From Poronia punctata (taxonomy: Eukaryota; Ascomycota; Sordariomycetes; Xylariales; Xylariaceae), in contig MU401728.1 in NCBI GenBank assembly GCA_022579005.1, forward strand, positions 1-43,068: a DNA stretch of 43,068 bases, written 5' to 3'. Of this stretch, positions 23,161 through 34,746 are shown one piece after another. Both the position numbers and the translations under genes were made by a program. Under the pieces are notes generated by a model. It was not told where the DNA came from, made no database searches, and was given only the letters and a program-made list of their open reading frames with translations. Numbering within the stretch: the first letter of the stretch is position 1; every line of letters starts with the position of its first letter.

Positions 23161-24339
23161 TATATACTATAACATATAAAGTATAAGCTTTATTTTTTTT
23201 TAAATAATTATATAACTTATAATTTAGTTTTTTATATATAAAGCATTATTATATAAAATATTACTTAAACTATGCTGCTTAAAAAGTAAATATATAAAAA
23301 GTAAATTTAAAAAAAGTTTTTTTTTTTTTAAATATTTTTTTATACGTTGCTTAAATAACTTCTAAGCTTAGTTATAATTATACTTTTAGTTAATATAGTT
23401 AATATTAGCTAGCGTTTTATATATTAAATACTAAGTTGTTTATTTATTAGTAATAACTTATATTGCTACTTATAAGTTAAATATTAAAGCTTTACTTATT
23501 ACTTTTTAAGCAATAAGCGCTAGCTTAAGCTTAATAACTTTAATATATGCTTATATAATACTTATATATAAAAAAATCTTGCTATTAAACTTTAGTTTTA
23601 ATACTTATTATATAAGTTAAAGTTTATTAAATAATAATTTAAGCGCTTTTAAGTTAAACTTTTTTAAGTTTTTATTTTTTATTTATATAGAAGTTATTAT
23701 AGTTTAATTAGTTTATTACTAATTATAGTTAATATAAGTATTAAAATATATATTAAGCACGTTATATATTTTATTTTATTTTTTTATTAGTTTAATATAA
23801 TTAATATAGTACTACTTTATATAATTTTAAAAGATTATTAAAAAAATAGCATAATATTATATTAAACAAAAACTAAGTTTTTTATATATAGTTATAAAAA
23901 AATATATTTTATTAAAAAAAATATTATATAGTTATTTTATATAGTTTTAGTTTTTTTACTATATTTTATTAAATGCTATAAAAAGCTTTAGCTTAACTTA
24001 GTTTAAATAAATTAGCTTAAATAAAAGCAAGTTAATAGTACTTTTATATAGTGCTAGCGTTAGTATTTAAAATGTTTTTATATAAAGGTCTCTTATATTA
24101 TACTTTTAAAAGTATATATTTTTTTAAAAAAAAAGTTACTAATAAGTATTAGCTATTATTATACCTTTAGCTATAAATCTATTGCTATTAATAAGGTTTA
24201 GTATTATTTAGCAAGTTTATTATATTAAGTGCTAAAGGTTAATTTTGTTTTTTAATAAAAAAATATACTTTTTATAGTTATATTTAGTATAAAAAGTTTA
24301 GCTATTAGTAGTACAATAAAGTAAGTATTTTTATATAAA

Positions 24340-24440
24340 AATAAGCTGCTAGTATAGCTATAAGCATAAGCTTTGCTATAAGTATAAGTGCAAGTATAAG
24401 TATAAGTGTAAGTATAAGTATAAAAATAGGTATAAGTTTA
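24340..24440. repeat. Hexanucleotide repeat (AAGTAT)n
   Basis: Units of AAGTAT and variants (AAGTGC, AAGTGT, AAGCAT), densest at 24378-24425. It sits at the border between the heavily mutated body of element C and the less mutated patch to its right. G in several units has survived. Confidence 0.85.
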
Positions 24441-25649
24441 TATATAGGTTAAATAAGGGTTAATAGTTGCAAAATAAGTAGGTATAGTACTATAACTAAG
24501 AATATTGTCGTAAATTATATAGTAGCTACAAACTATAAAAATTCTTTTAATTTCCCTATGTATATAGTGGGAGTTTAAAAGTTCCGAGCAGCACGATGTT
24601 TTACACCAAAACTTAACGTTTTTAACTGCGTATAACCCTTTCCTTATAACAAATAAAAAATAATAAAAAATATAATAAAATAAAGGAAAATAAGATATTT
24701 ATTTTTATAACCGGTACTTTTCTTTTTTGTTAACTTTTCGGTAAGATATAGACGATTTAAGCAAGTACCATTTTTGAAAAGTATTTCTTTTCGCTTTAAT
24801 TAATTAAACAAAATAGCTATTAAAACAAATAAAGTGTTATTAAATAGAGAATAAAAATCTCTATCTTATAGCTAATAACTAACAATTGTTATTTATTATA
24901 TTCTATTTTTTATAAATTTTCTAACATAAAATTCTTTTTTTACTTTTGCTTAAAACATATAAACTAGTACTATAAGTTTTCTTTAAAAATAAACGTAAGG
25001 ACTTTTTTTTAAACCTAATTTTAAAGCTTTTTTAAAAAACTGTTTTTAACTATTTTAAAAATATTTTAGTTTTAACCTTTAAAGTTTGCTTAATAATTAT
25101 ACGTAAAGCTATTTATAAAAAGTCTATTGCTTTATACGTAGTTATATAAGCATTTAGCTATATACGTTATAACTATCTTTTTATTAAATAGTTAGTTAAG
25201 CTAGAATTTTGCATTAAAGTAGTTAAAGTTAACATAGTTTTTTTAAACTTTAATATTAATATTTAAACTTGCAAAAATATCTTTGTACGTAAGAGCATAA
25301 GGACCTTAGGTACTGCTAGTAGTGTTCCTAGCAATATAGTCTTCCTAAGCATTTAAAAACTAGCTTTTGTTTTTAGCTATTATAGCAATTTATATAATAA
25401 AAGAAAATAAAAGGTATAAGAATGCTTACTTATAGGCTTATATAAGCTGCACATTCTTTGCTTAAAAAAAGGGGGGCAAAGCTTAAAGTAATGTTATAAA
25501 ATTTAAAAGGAATTTTTTTATATAAAGTATTTTATAAAGCAGTGTTACTTTATATAATAATATTTTAAAAAATCTTGTTTATTAAAATGCCTTGCTAATT
25601 TGTTGTTAATAAATAATAATATATATTATTAAAAATAATAACTAATTAG
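24440..25649 (-). other. Element C 5' region, less mutated (leader or gag end)
   Basis: 1.2 kb next to the 5' LTR, visibly richer in C and G than the rest of C. Examples are GTTCCGAGCAGCACGATG near 24580, ACCGGTAC near 24712, CTTAGGTACTGCTAG near 25300 and a purine run AAAAAAAGGGGGGC at 25466-25479. No long open frame, tRNA or known motif was found on either strand. It would be the leader and perhaps the front of gag if it belongs to C throughout. The purine run resembles a polypurine tract but lies 170 bases from the LTR at the 5' end, so that reading does not fit. Confidence 0.55.
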
Positions 25650-26059
25650 TGTCGGTTTCTTTACTAAAAAATAAGAAGTACTTCGTTTTTTGTACATATA
25701 ATAAATATACGTAGCTAAAAACTTTATTTTTTTATAAAATAAAAAAATAAAATAATAAATAATATATAAAACAAATAACAATAAATTTTATTTTTTAAAT
25801 TAGTTTTGCATAATTATTTAAGTTTTAAATTAAAAATTATAGCTAAAGCGCAATTCTTTTTTATATCGTCTTTATATAAAGCTAACTAATTTAATTAAAA
25901 TTAAAAAGGCTAAGAAAACTCTGCTAGTATTTACGCTATAAGTCAGCTACTATATAGCTAACAAGTGCCTTGTCTACTTAGTTAGGTTAGCCTAACTCCT
26001 GCAGCCTTGGCGGCCTAAGCTGCGTTTTTGGCTATAGTGTTGTTACTAATATTCTAACA
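25650..26059 (-). repeat. Element C LTR (right, 5' LTR), lightly mutated
   Basis: 410 bases, TGTCGG...CTAACA on +, so both termini are intact or nearly so. It keeps many CpG and CA sites (GTCAGCTAC, GCCTAACTCCTGCAGCC) that are T or A in the left LTR. As LTRs of one insertion start identical, this copy is the better guide to the family sequence. Confidence 0.92.
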
Positions 26060-28845
26060 CTTTTACTTTTTATTTTTTAATAATAAAATCTACTTTTTTT
26101 ATACTTTTTATTTTTACTTAGTTTTTTAAGTAGTTAATATGTACTATGCGTTAAAATAATAAAACTATAAGCAAGCATAACTTAGTATTTAGTTTTCTTT
26201 TATATTAAGCTATGCTATTTTTTTATATTTAATATAGTTTTTAGGCATTTAATAACTACTTACTAAGTACTTTTTATATTTGCTTTTTATTATTGTTTTT
26301 TTTATTTAAGTTATTATTTTATATAGTTCTTTTTATTTTTTTTATATTTACCTTAGCAAAGTTTTTTTTTAAGTTGTTTTATAATTTAGTTAGTTTTTTT
26401 ATAAGTGCTAGCTAGTATAGGTTATTATTATTTAGCTAGCATATAATACCTTATAAAAAGTTTTTAAAAAATAAAAAATAATAGTTTTAATAGTTTAGTA
26501 AAGTTTTATATTAACTAAACTATAGTTTTTTTAGTATTATAGCATATTATATTTATAAAATAATTAGTAAAACGTTTTTAAAAGTTTGCTTATTAATATA
26601 AAACGTAGTTAGTAAGATTTTGCAAATATTTTAGCTACTTTTGCTATTAAACTTTGTTATTATTTAAAAGTTAAAGTTTATTAGTATTATAAAGTTTAAG
26701 TTTATTTTAACTTATTTAGCAAGCTTAATATTTATAGCTACATATACGTTAGCTTTTATATTACTAAGCACATTGTTTATAAGCAAAAAAAATTTATTAT
26801 TTAATAAAGTATAGCTAAATATAAAAAGTTCTTTTTTATATATTTATTTATAATATTAAGTTCTTTATATATTTTAATATACATTAAAAGTAATACCTTT
26901 TTTAAGTAAAAGTTTATTTGCTTTAAGGTTATTTTTTTAACGCCTGTTTAGCATTCTTTTTAGTTTATATTTATATACTATAAGTATTATATAAATTTAT
27001 ACTTGCTAGTTTAAGTTATTTTTTTAATAAATAATTATAAAAAGTGTAGCCTTATTTTTTATAGTTAAAATAACAACTTTTAATAATAAGTGTTTTTATT
27101 TCTTTAGCAAAAAGCTTAGGTTATAATTTAATTATATTATAAATTTTTTTTTTAGCTTTATTATATAAGCCTTTTTTATTGCCCTAAGGTAAAGCAAGTT
27201 AAGCATTATTTATTATTAGCTATGCTAGCTTAGTTATACTATTATTAGTATAAGTATTGTTGTTAGTTAGCTTTTAAATTATTTTACGCTTGTTTTTTTA
27301 TTAAAAAGTATATACTATTTAAGTATAGTATTAAATAAAAAAGTTAAAGTTTATAATTATATTAAAGTACTATAATATAGTTTTTTATTATAGTTAAAAA
27401 GTAAGCTTATTATAAATTTTTTTATTTTATTTTATATATAAAATATACTATTTGCTTATAAAGCAAACAAAGCTATTTTTAAAAGTTTAATAATTAGCTA
27501 GACTTTTTATTTTTAGTTTTTAATACTTAACTTTAACTTGCTGCTTTTTATTAATATTTTTTTATTTACTTTTTAAGTAGTTTAATAGCTTAGTTAAGGT
27601 ATTAATTGCGTTTAAATAGTTATTTTATAAATAAAGTTATAAGTTTTTAACTACAATATTTTTTAAATAAGATTTAATATTAGCTATTTTAGCTTTAGTA
27701 TTTATAAATTAGTTTTTATTAGCTTTAAAGCAACTTTTTTATATATTATAGCTATACTTTAAAAGTAACCTTATTATTATTATTATTATAAAACGTTAAT
27801 ACTTTAACTTTTATAAATTTGCAAAGTATAGCAAAGGTTAAAAACATATTGTTATAAAATATAAAATAATTATATGCTAAAAAGCTTACTATTTATTAGT
27901 TTATATTAGCAACTTAGGTTTTAAAGCAGTTAATTTTATTATATATATTAATTAGCTTTTAAGTAATATGCTTTATAATTTTGTTAGTATTGCTTATAAG
28001 TATTACTATTATAGCTTATTTACAAGCTTATTAAAAAAGCTTTACTTTTTTTTAAGCATAGCAACCTTATATAAGCTTAGCTTAGTTAAATAATAAGCTT
28101 AATAAATTAAGTTAAATGCTATATTTTTGCTTATAATAAGTAAAATATATAGGTTATTTACTTATACTTAATAAGCTAACAATATTAAAGTATATATTTT
28201 AAATTTTTAAAATACTACTTTTAAGTAGGTTTTTATAAAGTTTTTAAACATACTTAGGTTTATAGTACTATTAAAGTTAAATATAGTATTTTTTTATTTT
28301 TAGGTAAAGTAATAAAAAAAAAACTTAATTTATTACTTTTTTTAATATATAGTTTAGCAAAAGCTTAAACTAACTTTTAAGTTTTTTATTAATACTGCGC
28401 TATGCTAGTTATATATTATTTTTTTTTAAAAGTTTTTAAAGTAATTTAGTTATTAAAAATATAAGCCTAGTTAGCTAATATATTAAGTATTTTTTTATTA
28501 GGCCTATAACTTATAGTTTTTATGTTTATATTTTAAAATAAATATAAAAAAATAGTAAATTATTAGCAAGCTTTTGTTTAAAAAAATTTATTTACTTTTA
28601 AAATAGTTTTTATAAAGTTGCTATTTATATATAATGTTTTAGCTAAAGCTTGTTGCTTTATAGCTATGCGCATTTTTACGCGTTTTTTATTACTTTAAGC
28701 TATAATTTTAATATAAAACTAAAGTAGCTAAGTATTAAGTTTTTAGCAGCTTTACTAGTGCTATTAAAATAAATTAAATTTATAAGCTAACATTATTTAT
28801 ATAGGTAATCGTTAAGCTATATGTTTAATTTATAAACTTTAAAAT
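26060..28845 (-). mobile_element. Element B upstream half (5' leader, gag, start of pol)
   Basis: 2.8 kb reading leftward from the 5' LTR at 28846 to the C insertion at 26060. By position it holds gag and the protease/RT junction. On the complement around 27450-27250 there is a frame with few stops that could be gag, but I see no CCHC zinc knuckle and no protease DTG. A small ATT run lies at about 27772-27793. The pol frame continues at 18575 on the far side of C. Confidence 0.7.
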
Positions 28846-29088
28846 TATTGCAAATAAGTTATAAAAAAGGCAAAGCTTTAAAAGGTAACTTACTTTATTG
28901 CTAAAAATTTTAAAGTAAAAAAAAAAAAAAAAAGCTTTTAAGTTTTTATTAAAAGTATAAGCCTATATATGCACTAAATAATAAGGCTATAGCTATTTAT
29001 AGGTGCAGGCCTTATATTTACTATTTAAAAGAGGTAATAGCTATAAGCTACTTAGTTAGCTATATTACTATTAACTAATTTATAACTA
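28846..29088 (-). repeat. Element B LTR (right, 5' LTR)
   Basis: About 243 bases, starting TATTGCAAATAAG on + (TG changed to TA) and ending TATAACTA. It matches the left LTR at 14925 with transition differences and a longer A run near 28917-28932. TATT follows at 29089-29092. Confidence 0.85.
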
Positions 29089-29092
29089 TATT

Positions 29093-31126
29093 TAAAATAA
29101 AAGTAATATAATATTAGATTATTTTTATTATAAGTATAATTATTATATTTGTAATTTATATAAAATATAATGCTGCTTTTGCTATTATTTACTATTTAAA
29201 AATATGCTTAATAATTAAAAAATAAACTTTTAAATATTAGCTTTTAACAAATAAATACTATATTAAACTTAAATATATTTTTATATGCATATATTATATT
29301 TATTACTAAGTAAATTTTATTTTAATATATAGTGCTAAGTGCTTATTAAACTTTTATAATCTTATTAATTATAAAGTTAAAAGCTCTTATAAAAGTTTTA
29401 TTTAAGTTTTATTTATAAATATTTTAATATATAATTATAGTTTAATTAGTAAAGTATTAAAACTAATTTATAATATTTTTAAAGTATAAATTTAATTTAA
29501 AATATTTTTTTTATAAGTTATTAAAGCTAATTTATTATATAAAGTATTGCTTAGCATAATTATTTAAAAATATTAAAAATATAGCTTAATACTAATTTTT
29601 TATTATTTTAGTTTAGTAGTATATTTTAATAATTTTTTTTACTTTATTATATAATAAGTTATAAAGCTTGCTTATATAAGTTTAGTTTTTTTATTATATT
29701 TTTATAAATATAATAATTTTATAAAATAAAATAAAAAAGTTATTTATTAAATATATTAAAAGTAAATTATAAAGCAAAACAAAGCTAAATTTTTAAAGAT
29801 TTTAAAATAAAGTTAAAATGTTTTTATACTTAATAGCAAAAATAAAAGCAAGTTATTATTAAAATATAATTAGCTTGCTTGTAAGTAAAAAAATTATAAG
29901 CTAAAAAAGTTAAAAGGTATATAAAGTATATATAACTTAAATAGCTTATAATATTAAAAAGGTTTTAAAAAGTTAAAAAGTAAGTTAAATACTTTAAAAA
30001 GCTTAAAAAGCTTAAAAAAGCTTAAGCTTTTTAATTAATTACTAATACTTTAAAATATACTTTAAGTTTAAGCATATTTTAGCTTATAATTTTTTTTTAA
30101 TAAATAAAAAAGTTAAAAAGTAAGTTAAATACTTTAAAAAGCTTAAAAAGCTTAAAAAGCTTAAGCTTTTTAATTAATTACTAATATTTTAAAATATATT
30201 TTAAGTTTAAGCATATTTTAGCTTATAATTCTTTTTTTAATAAATATAAAAGTTAAACTAAGTTTTTACTTTTATGCTAAAAATATATAAAAAAAGTACT
30301 AAGCTTTATTAATAGTTATATTACTATTTATAATAATAAGCAACTAGCAATTTATTAAAATATAGCTTTAAATTAAGCTATAATTAATATTTTTTTGCTA
30401 TAGTAGTAATAATAATAAATGCTAAACTATATACGTTATAATTTAAAATCTTTTTATATTTACTACTTAAAATCTTTTTAAAATATTTAAAAAAAGTTTT
30501 TACTATTAAAATTAATATATAAGTATTTAATTATTTTATATAAAACGTAAAGGTCTACTTTACTTTTTACTAATATTTTAAAGTTAAGTTTTTTAATGCT
30601 TTATTAGTTAAAAATAATATACTTTTTAAAAAAGATAAATAGCTATGCTTATTTTTAAAAAATTTTTAAGCTAATTTAAGTTATTATTAAAAGCATTATT
30701 AAAGTAAAATATTATTAATTGCTATATATATTATACTTTTTAGTATAATTAGTTTTTTAAATTTCTTTTTAAAAATAAAGTAAAGTTATATAATAATAAT
30801 ACTATTATAAATTAATACTAATTAGTTTTTAAATTAGTTATAAGTTAAAAAAATAGTAAAAATGCTTACTATTTTTTATTTTATTAGTATATAACCTATA
30901 AAACATATACTATATTTTTAAATAGCTTTTTTTGCTTATTTAACTTTTTTAAGTAGTTATTTAATAATTTAAATTAAATCTTTTATTTATTATTTACTTA
31001 AATATAATAGTTTTTAAAAGCAATATAAAGCTAATATAGCTTTAATTTAAATAAAAAGCAAGTATATTAATAGTTTTTATTTTTAAACTTTGCTTTTTTA
31101 TAGTTATTAATTTAATTACTAATTAG
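29093..31126 (-). mobile_element. Element D upstream half (gag to integrase), degraded
   Basis: 2.0 kb between the right LTR of B and the right LTR of D; by position it is the 5' internal part of D on the minus strand. I could not read integrase or gag motifs. It contains the 140-base tandem duplication at 29971-30250. Together with 12988-14924 it gives about 4 kb of internal sequence, the usual amount for Ty1/copia. Confidence 0.65.
29971..30250. repeat. Two tandem 140-base units
   Basis: Units 29971-30110 and 30111-30250 have a period of exactly 140 bases and differ at only a few positions, mostly C/T (for example TAATAC against TAATAT), apart from small A-run length changes. Each begins AGTTAAAAAGTAAG, contains a run of GCTTAAAAA units and the perfect palindrome AAAAAGCTTAAGCTTTTT. 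They lie in the upstream half of element D. Confidence 0.9.
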
Positions 31127-31516
31127 TATAAGTTTAGCTAAAATAAACATAATTATAATATATTACTATTAATAGTACTATATTAACTTAATTAATTAAA
31201 AAGGAAAAAAAGTTAAAAAAACTTTTTTTAGCAAGTTTATATAGCTATAAAAGTATAAAAGTTATTTTAAACTTATTAGCAATATAAAAAAACATAAACC
31301 TATTAAATATTTAATATATAAAAATTGTATAGTTTTTATATACTAGTTTTATACTATATATATATACTATATATATACCTTTTTAATAAAGTAGGTTTAA
31401 TATAATTTAAAACAATTAATATATAAAAAACAAAATATTTAATAAATATAAATATTTAGATTTTAATAACTTTAATATAGTTAATAAAGTTAAAAGTATT
31501 AAAAGATATTTTAATA
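31127..31516 (-). repeat. Element D LTR (right, 5' LTR) with a 132-base insertion
   Basis: Same LTR as 12730-12987 but 390 bases long. The additional 132 bases lie at about 31322-31453, flanked by similar ATATTTAATA sequence on both sides. The LTR ends TTTTAATA at 31516 and is followed by the target copy AAAAG at 31517-31521. Confidence 0.8.
31322..31453. other. 132-base insertion within the D LTR
   Basis: Present in the right D LTR and absent from the left. It starts AATTGTATAG, contains a CTATATATATACTATATATA stretch and ends near AAAATATTTAATAAATATA. That end resembles the sequence before the insertion, so it may be a small transposon with a long duplicated target or a slippage or duplication product. 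No clear terminal inverted repeat was found. Confidence 0.55.
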
Positions 31517-31966
31517 AAAAGTTTATTAAAAACGTAGTTAGTAGTTAAGTAGTATATATTGCTAACTTAATAAGTATAAGTATTAGTTTTTAAGAAAGTT
31601 GCTATTTTTTAAAATTAATAATAAGCCTAGCACTAAAAAAAATTAATTTATATAAGTATTTTAAAGCGTTTTAATTTATATACTTTAAGCTATTAATAAA
31701 AAGGTTTTTAGTACTAAAATAAATTTAATATATAATAAAGTTAGTAAAAAAAGTATAAGTACTTTTTAGTTTAATTTACTTTATTATAAAAGCTTAGTAG
31801 TAAGTATTTAAAAAGTATTTTAAAAAAACTTTTAAATAAGCTATATATAATATTTAAAAGTAAATATAAAAGCTTTTATTTTATTTATATTAAAAATATT
31901 TTTAATAAAGCTTTATATTAACTATAAAAGCTTAAACAAAGTAATTATAAAAAATAATTATTTTTT
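31517..31966 (+). mobile_element. Family A 5' internal region, second copy, right half
   Basis: Continues the A copy interrupted at 12729. After AAAAG the sequence matches 10929-11285 and then extends further into pol, matching the reverse complement of about 37230-36768. Near 31885-31955 it holds the start of reverse transcriptase: the minus-strand counterpart reads ALH*L*KLK, fitting LRxxxDYRxLN of Gypsy RT. It stops at 31966 against the inverted A LTR, so it is head to head with the next element. Confidence 0.78.
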
Positions 31967-32200
31967 TATAAAAGTTTAAGCAATAAGGTAGTTATAAGGT
32001 AATATTGCTAGCAATTTTAAAAACTAAGTATATTAAATAACTTTTATTTAATTAGCTAAGTAAGTAACTAAACTAGCTAAAAAGATTAAAAAAAGTATAA
32101 CTAGCAAAGCTTTAGCTATTAGTTAGTATAGCTTTAGCTAGTATATAGTTTATATATAAATAGCTTAGCAAGTAAGTTTTTAGCTAGGTACTTTATTATA
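31967..32200 (-). repeat. Family A LTR, subtype 1 (3' LTR of minus-strand element)
   Basis: 234 bases in reverse orientation, TATAAAAGTTTAAGC at the left and CTTTATTATA at the right on +. It carries the subtype 1 centre, unlike the LTR at the other end of the same internal region (38686-38920). Confidence 0.85.
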
Positions 32201-34509
32201 CTGCTTTTTTTTTTAAGTTGCTAGTTTTTAGCAATTTTAACATTTATAAGTATATTTGCTAATTAGTTTACTTTTTAATTCTTTTAATTAAATTGCTTTA
32301 TTATATTTTAAAAGGTATTTTTTTATTAACTTATTAGCATACATTTTGCTTTATACATTTTTTTTAATTTTATAACTTTATTTTTAGCATTTGCTTTTTT
32401 TAGTATTACTATTTTATTAAGCCTTTTGCTAAGCAACTACTATTATGCTACTTTTAAAGCTTTTTTGTTTTAAGTTTATATACTAGCATACTTTTAATAT
32501 TAAACTAAATTAGTTATTTTTAAATTATAAAATTTTTAATTTTAACTATAATCTTGCTTAGCTAAATAATAATAAGCTAAAAGTTATAATAATACTTAGT
32601 AAAAAGCTTTGCTAGTATTACGTTTTTAGTATATATTTAAATTTTTATATTTGCTATTTTTATTACTTTAATAACATTAATTATATTTTTTATAAGCATA
32701 ACTATTATAGCTATTATATTATATATTTGCTATTTTTTTACTTATTAGTTTTGCTAAATATTTTTTTTTTTTAAATACTTTTTGCTTTGCTTAATATAGC
32801 TTAGAATATTATATAGTATACTGCTTGCTTTTATATTAAAACTTTTATAGTTTAGTAAACCTATTAAGCTATTATTGCTAAAGCTAAAAATAAAAATAAT
32901 AATAATACGTAAAAAAACGTTACCTTATTAAAAAATACTTTTATAGCTATAAGTTAGTATATATTTTATTTATTTAAAGTAAGCTTAGCTTTTTAGCACA
33001 TAGTTATTTTTTTAAAAAAACTAGTTATATTAATAAAAAAAAGCAAAAATATTATGCTATTATTTATAAAAAAAATTAGTTTTTATTTATTGCTTACTAA
33101 CTATTATTATTACTTTTTTTATAGTTTATACTTTTGCTACTTACTTGCTTGTATAGTTGCTAATATTTAGCAATTTTATATTAGTAAAAAAAAGCCTTTA
33201 CTTAATAACTTTAATAATATTTTATATAAAGCCTAGTATCTTGTTTTTTTTTAAAGTATTAAAATAGCTTTTTAAGCAATTTAAATGCTTACTTATACTA
33301 ATTATATATGCTTATTTTAAAAGCTGCTAATAAAAAGCTAAACTTTTAAAAAATTTATAAAAATAAAAGCATTAAAACATTTTTTAAAATTAGTAAAGCT
33401 TATTAAAAGATCTTTGCTTATAATATAGTTTTTATTATTATTACTAGCTTTATTTATAATACTTATTAAACTGCGCTACTTATTTTTAGCTATAACTATT
33501 TTAATAATATAGTATATTATTTACTTTTTTAGCTACTTTTTAGCTTTTACTTATTAACTTTTTATTTAATAATAATATTTTTTATATTTATAGTTTAAGT
33601 ATACTTTAATTATAATAAGCTTATTAAAATATAAGTTTTTTATTTTTATAATACTATAGCTTAGCTTAGTTTGCTTAGTAATAGCATATTGTTTTTTTTA
33701 TTAACTAAGTTATATACTTTATAACTTTAGTGCTTATATATTAATATAATTACTTTATTTATTATTTTATTTAGCATAAACCTTTTTAACTTTTTTTTAT
33801 ATTAGTTTAATAAGCAGCTTATATTTACTAAGTATTTAGCTAGCTTTTAAATATTATATTTTACTAGCTAGCTTTTATATTTTATTAAGTATTTTTATTT
33901 ACTTTAATTATTTTAATATTAAATAATGTTTTTTATTGTTTATTTTTTTTTAATTTTTTAACTTAAGCAATGCTATTTAATTGCTATTTTTTACCTAGTT
34001 TATTTATAATTTAATTAATAATATAGAAAATATATTATAAACTTAAAAATAAATTTTAAGTAATTTAATTTAATATGCTTAAGTTTTTACTTTTTTAAAA
34101 ACTTTAATTTAAATATATATAAAAGCTAGGTTTTTTATATATTTAAACTTTAATATATTATTAATAACTTTATTATATTACTTAATTAAAAATTTTTTAA
34201 TATATAATACTTATTATAATACTTTTTTATTAATTTAACTGCTTACTTTTAATGCTTATAAACTATATAGCATATAGTTTTTATTTGCTATAGCTTTTTT
34301 TTTACTTTTTAAATATTAAATTAAAGCTGCTTTAGTATATATTTAATACTTTTTAAGTAATATTTATATAGCGCTTTAAATAATAAATAGCTTATAATAG
34401 CATATTAGCTATTATTATATATAAACTTAATATTTGCTAGTATTTTTACTTAACTATTTAGCTTACTACTATAAAAAATATAAAAATACTTTTTTTAAGT
34501 TTAGTATAC

Positions 34510-34746
34510 TTATTTTATTTAGCTATTAATTTAAAAGTACTATATAGTAAATAGCTACTAATATATTTTTTATATTTTATAAAACTTTTTTTAAAATTTA
34601 CTTATAATAAGTTTATTTTTATTACTTATAATTTTTTTAAAAATTTTATATTAGTAGTTTACTTTATAGTATATAATTATTATAAGCTTAGTAGTGTTAA
34701 GCGTTTTTTATATAAAAATAAATAATGCTATTTTTATAAACTAGTT
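34510..34746 (-). pseudogene. Integrase core remnant (family A, minus copy)
   Basis: Second readable copy of the A integrase. The complement from 34740 reads FIKIALFIFI*KT, then ISNKNK near 34610 (family ISDRDK with both aspartates changed to asparagine by RIP), and at 34539-34511 the codons fit HPQTDGQTE with T and Q altered. Comparison with 4024-4290 separates RIP changes from ordinary mutation. A third copy lies at about 41205-41420 on the same strand. Confidence 0.8.

Larger units (their letters stand above)
18576..26059 (-). mobile_element. Element C: Ty1/copia retrotransposon, complete insertion in B
   Basis: C has LTRs at 18576-18985 and 25650-26059, exactly 410 bases each, and a total of 7484 bases. 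Flanks are TTTTT (18571-18575) and CTTTT (26060-26064), a probable 5-base duplication with one C/T change; because it is a T run it is weak by itself, but B protein order resumes across the insertion. The minus strand carries an RNase H of the fungal copia type at about 20900-20330, so 25650-26059 is the 5' LTR. C is long for a copia element: about 1.3 kb of unassigned sequence follows RNase H, and about 1.2 kb of less mutated sequence precedes the readable frames. Confidence 0.85.
14925..29088 (-). mobile_element. Element B: Ty3/Gypsy retrotransposon, split by C
   Basis: B is bounded by LTRs at 14925-15164 and 28846-29088. Own sequence is 14925-18575 and 26060-29088, about 6.7 kb once C is removed, a usual Ty3/Gypsy length. 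TATT precedes the left LTR (14921-14924) and follows the right one (29089-29092), a 4-base duplication; a 5-base version depends on where the last LTR base is placed. Domain order on the minus strand is 5' half (26060-28845, gag expected), RT (18250-17900), RNase H end (about 17170) and integrase (16800-16290). Of all elements here B keeps the most readable protein, although still with many stops. Confidence 0.83.
12730..31516 (-). mobile_element. Element D: Ty1/copia retrotransposon, split by nested B and C
   Basis: D is delimited by LTRs at 12730-12987 and 31127-31516. Its own sequence is 12730-14924 plus about 29093-31516; the rest is the nested element B with C inside it. The inferred original length is about 4.5 kb, normal for Ty1/copia. 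The flanks GAAAG (12725-12729) and AAAAG (31517-31521) form a 5-base target duplication with one G-to-A change. The interrupted A sequence is continuous in the copy at 10924. Coding direction is minus, from the RNase H readable at 13310-13150. Nothing is functional: every frame is broken by RIP and by the insertion of B. Confidence 0.83.

Noticed and set aside
25466..25479. Polypurine tract AAAAAAAGGGGGGC
   Set aside because: A polypurine tract should touch the 3' LTR on the coding strand; this lies 170 bases from the 5' LTR of a minus-strand element.
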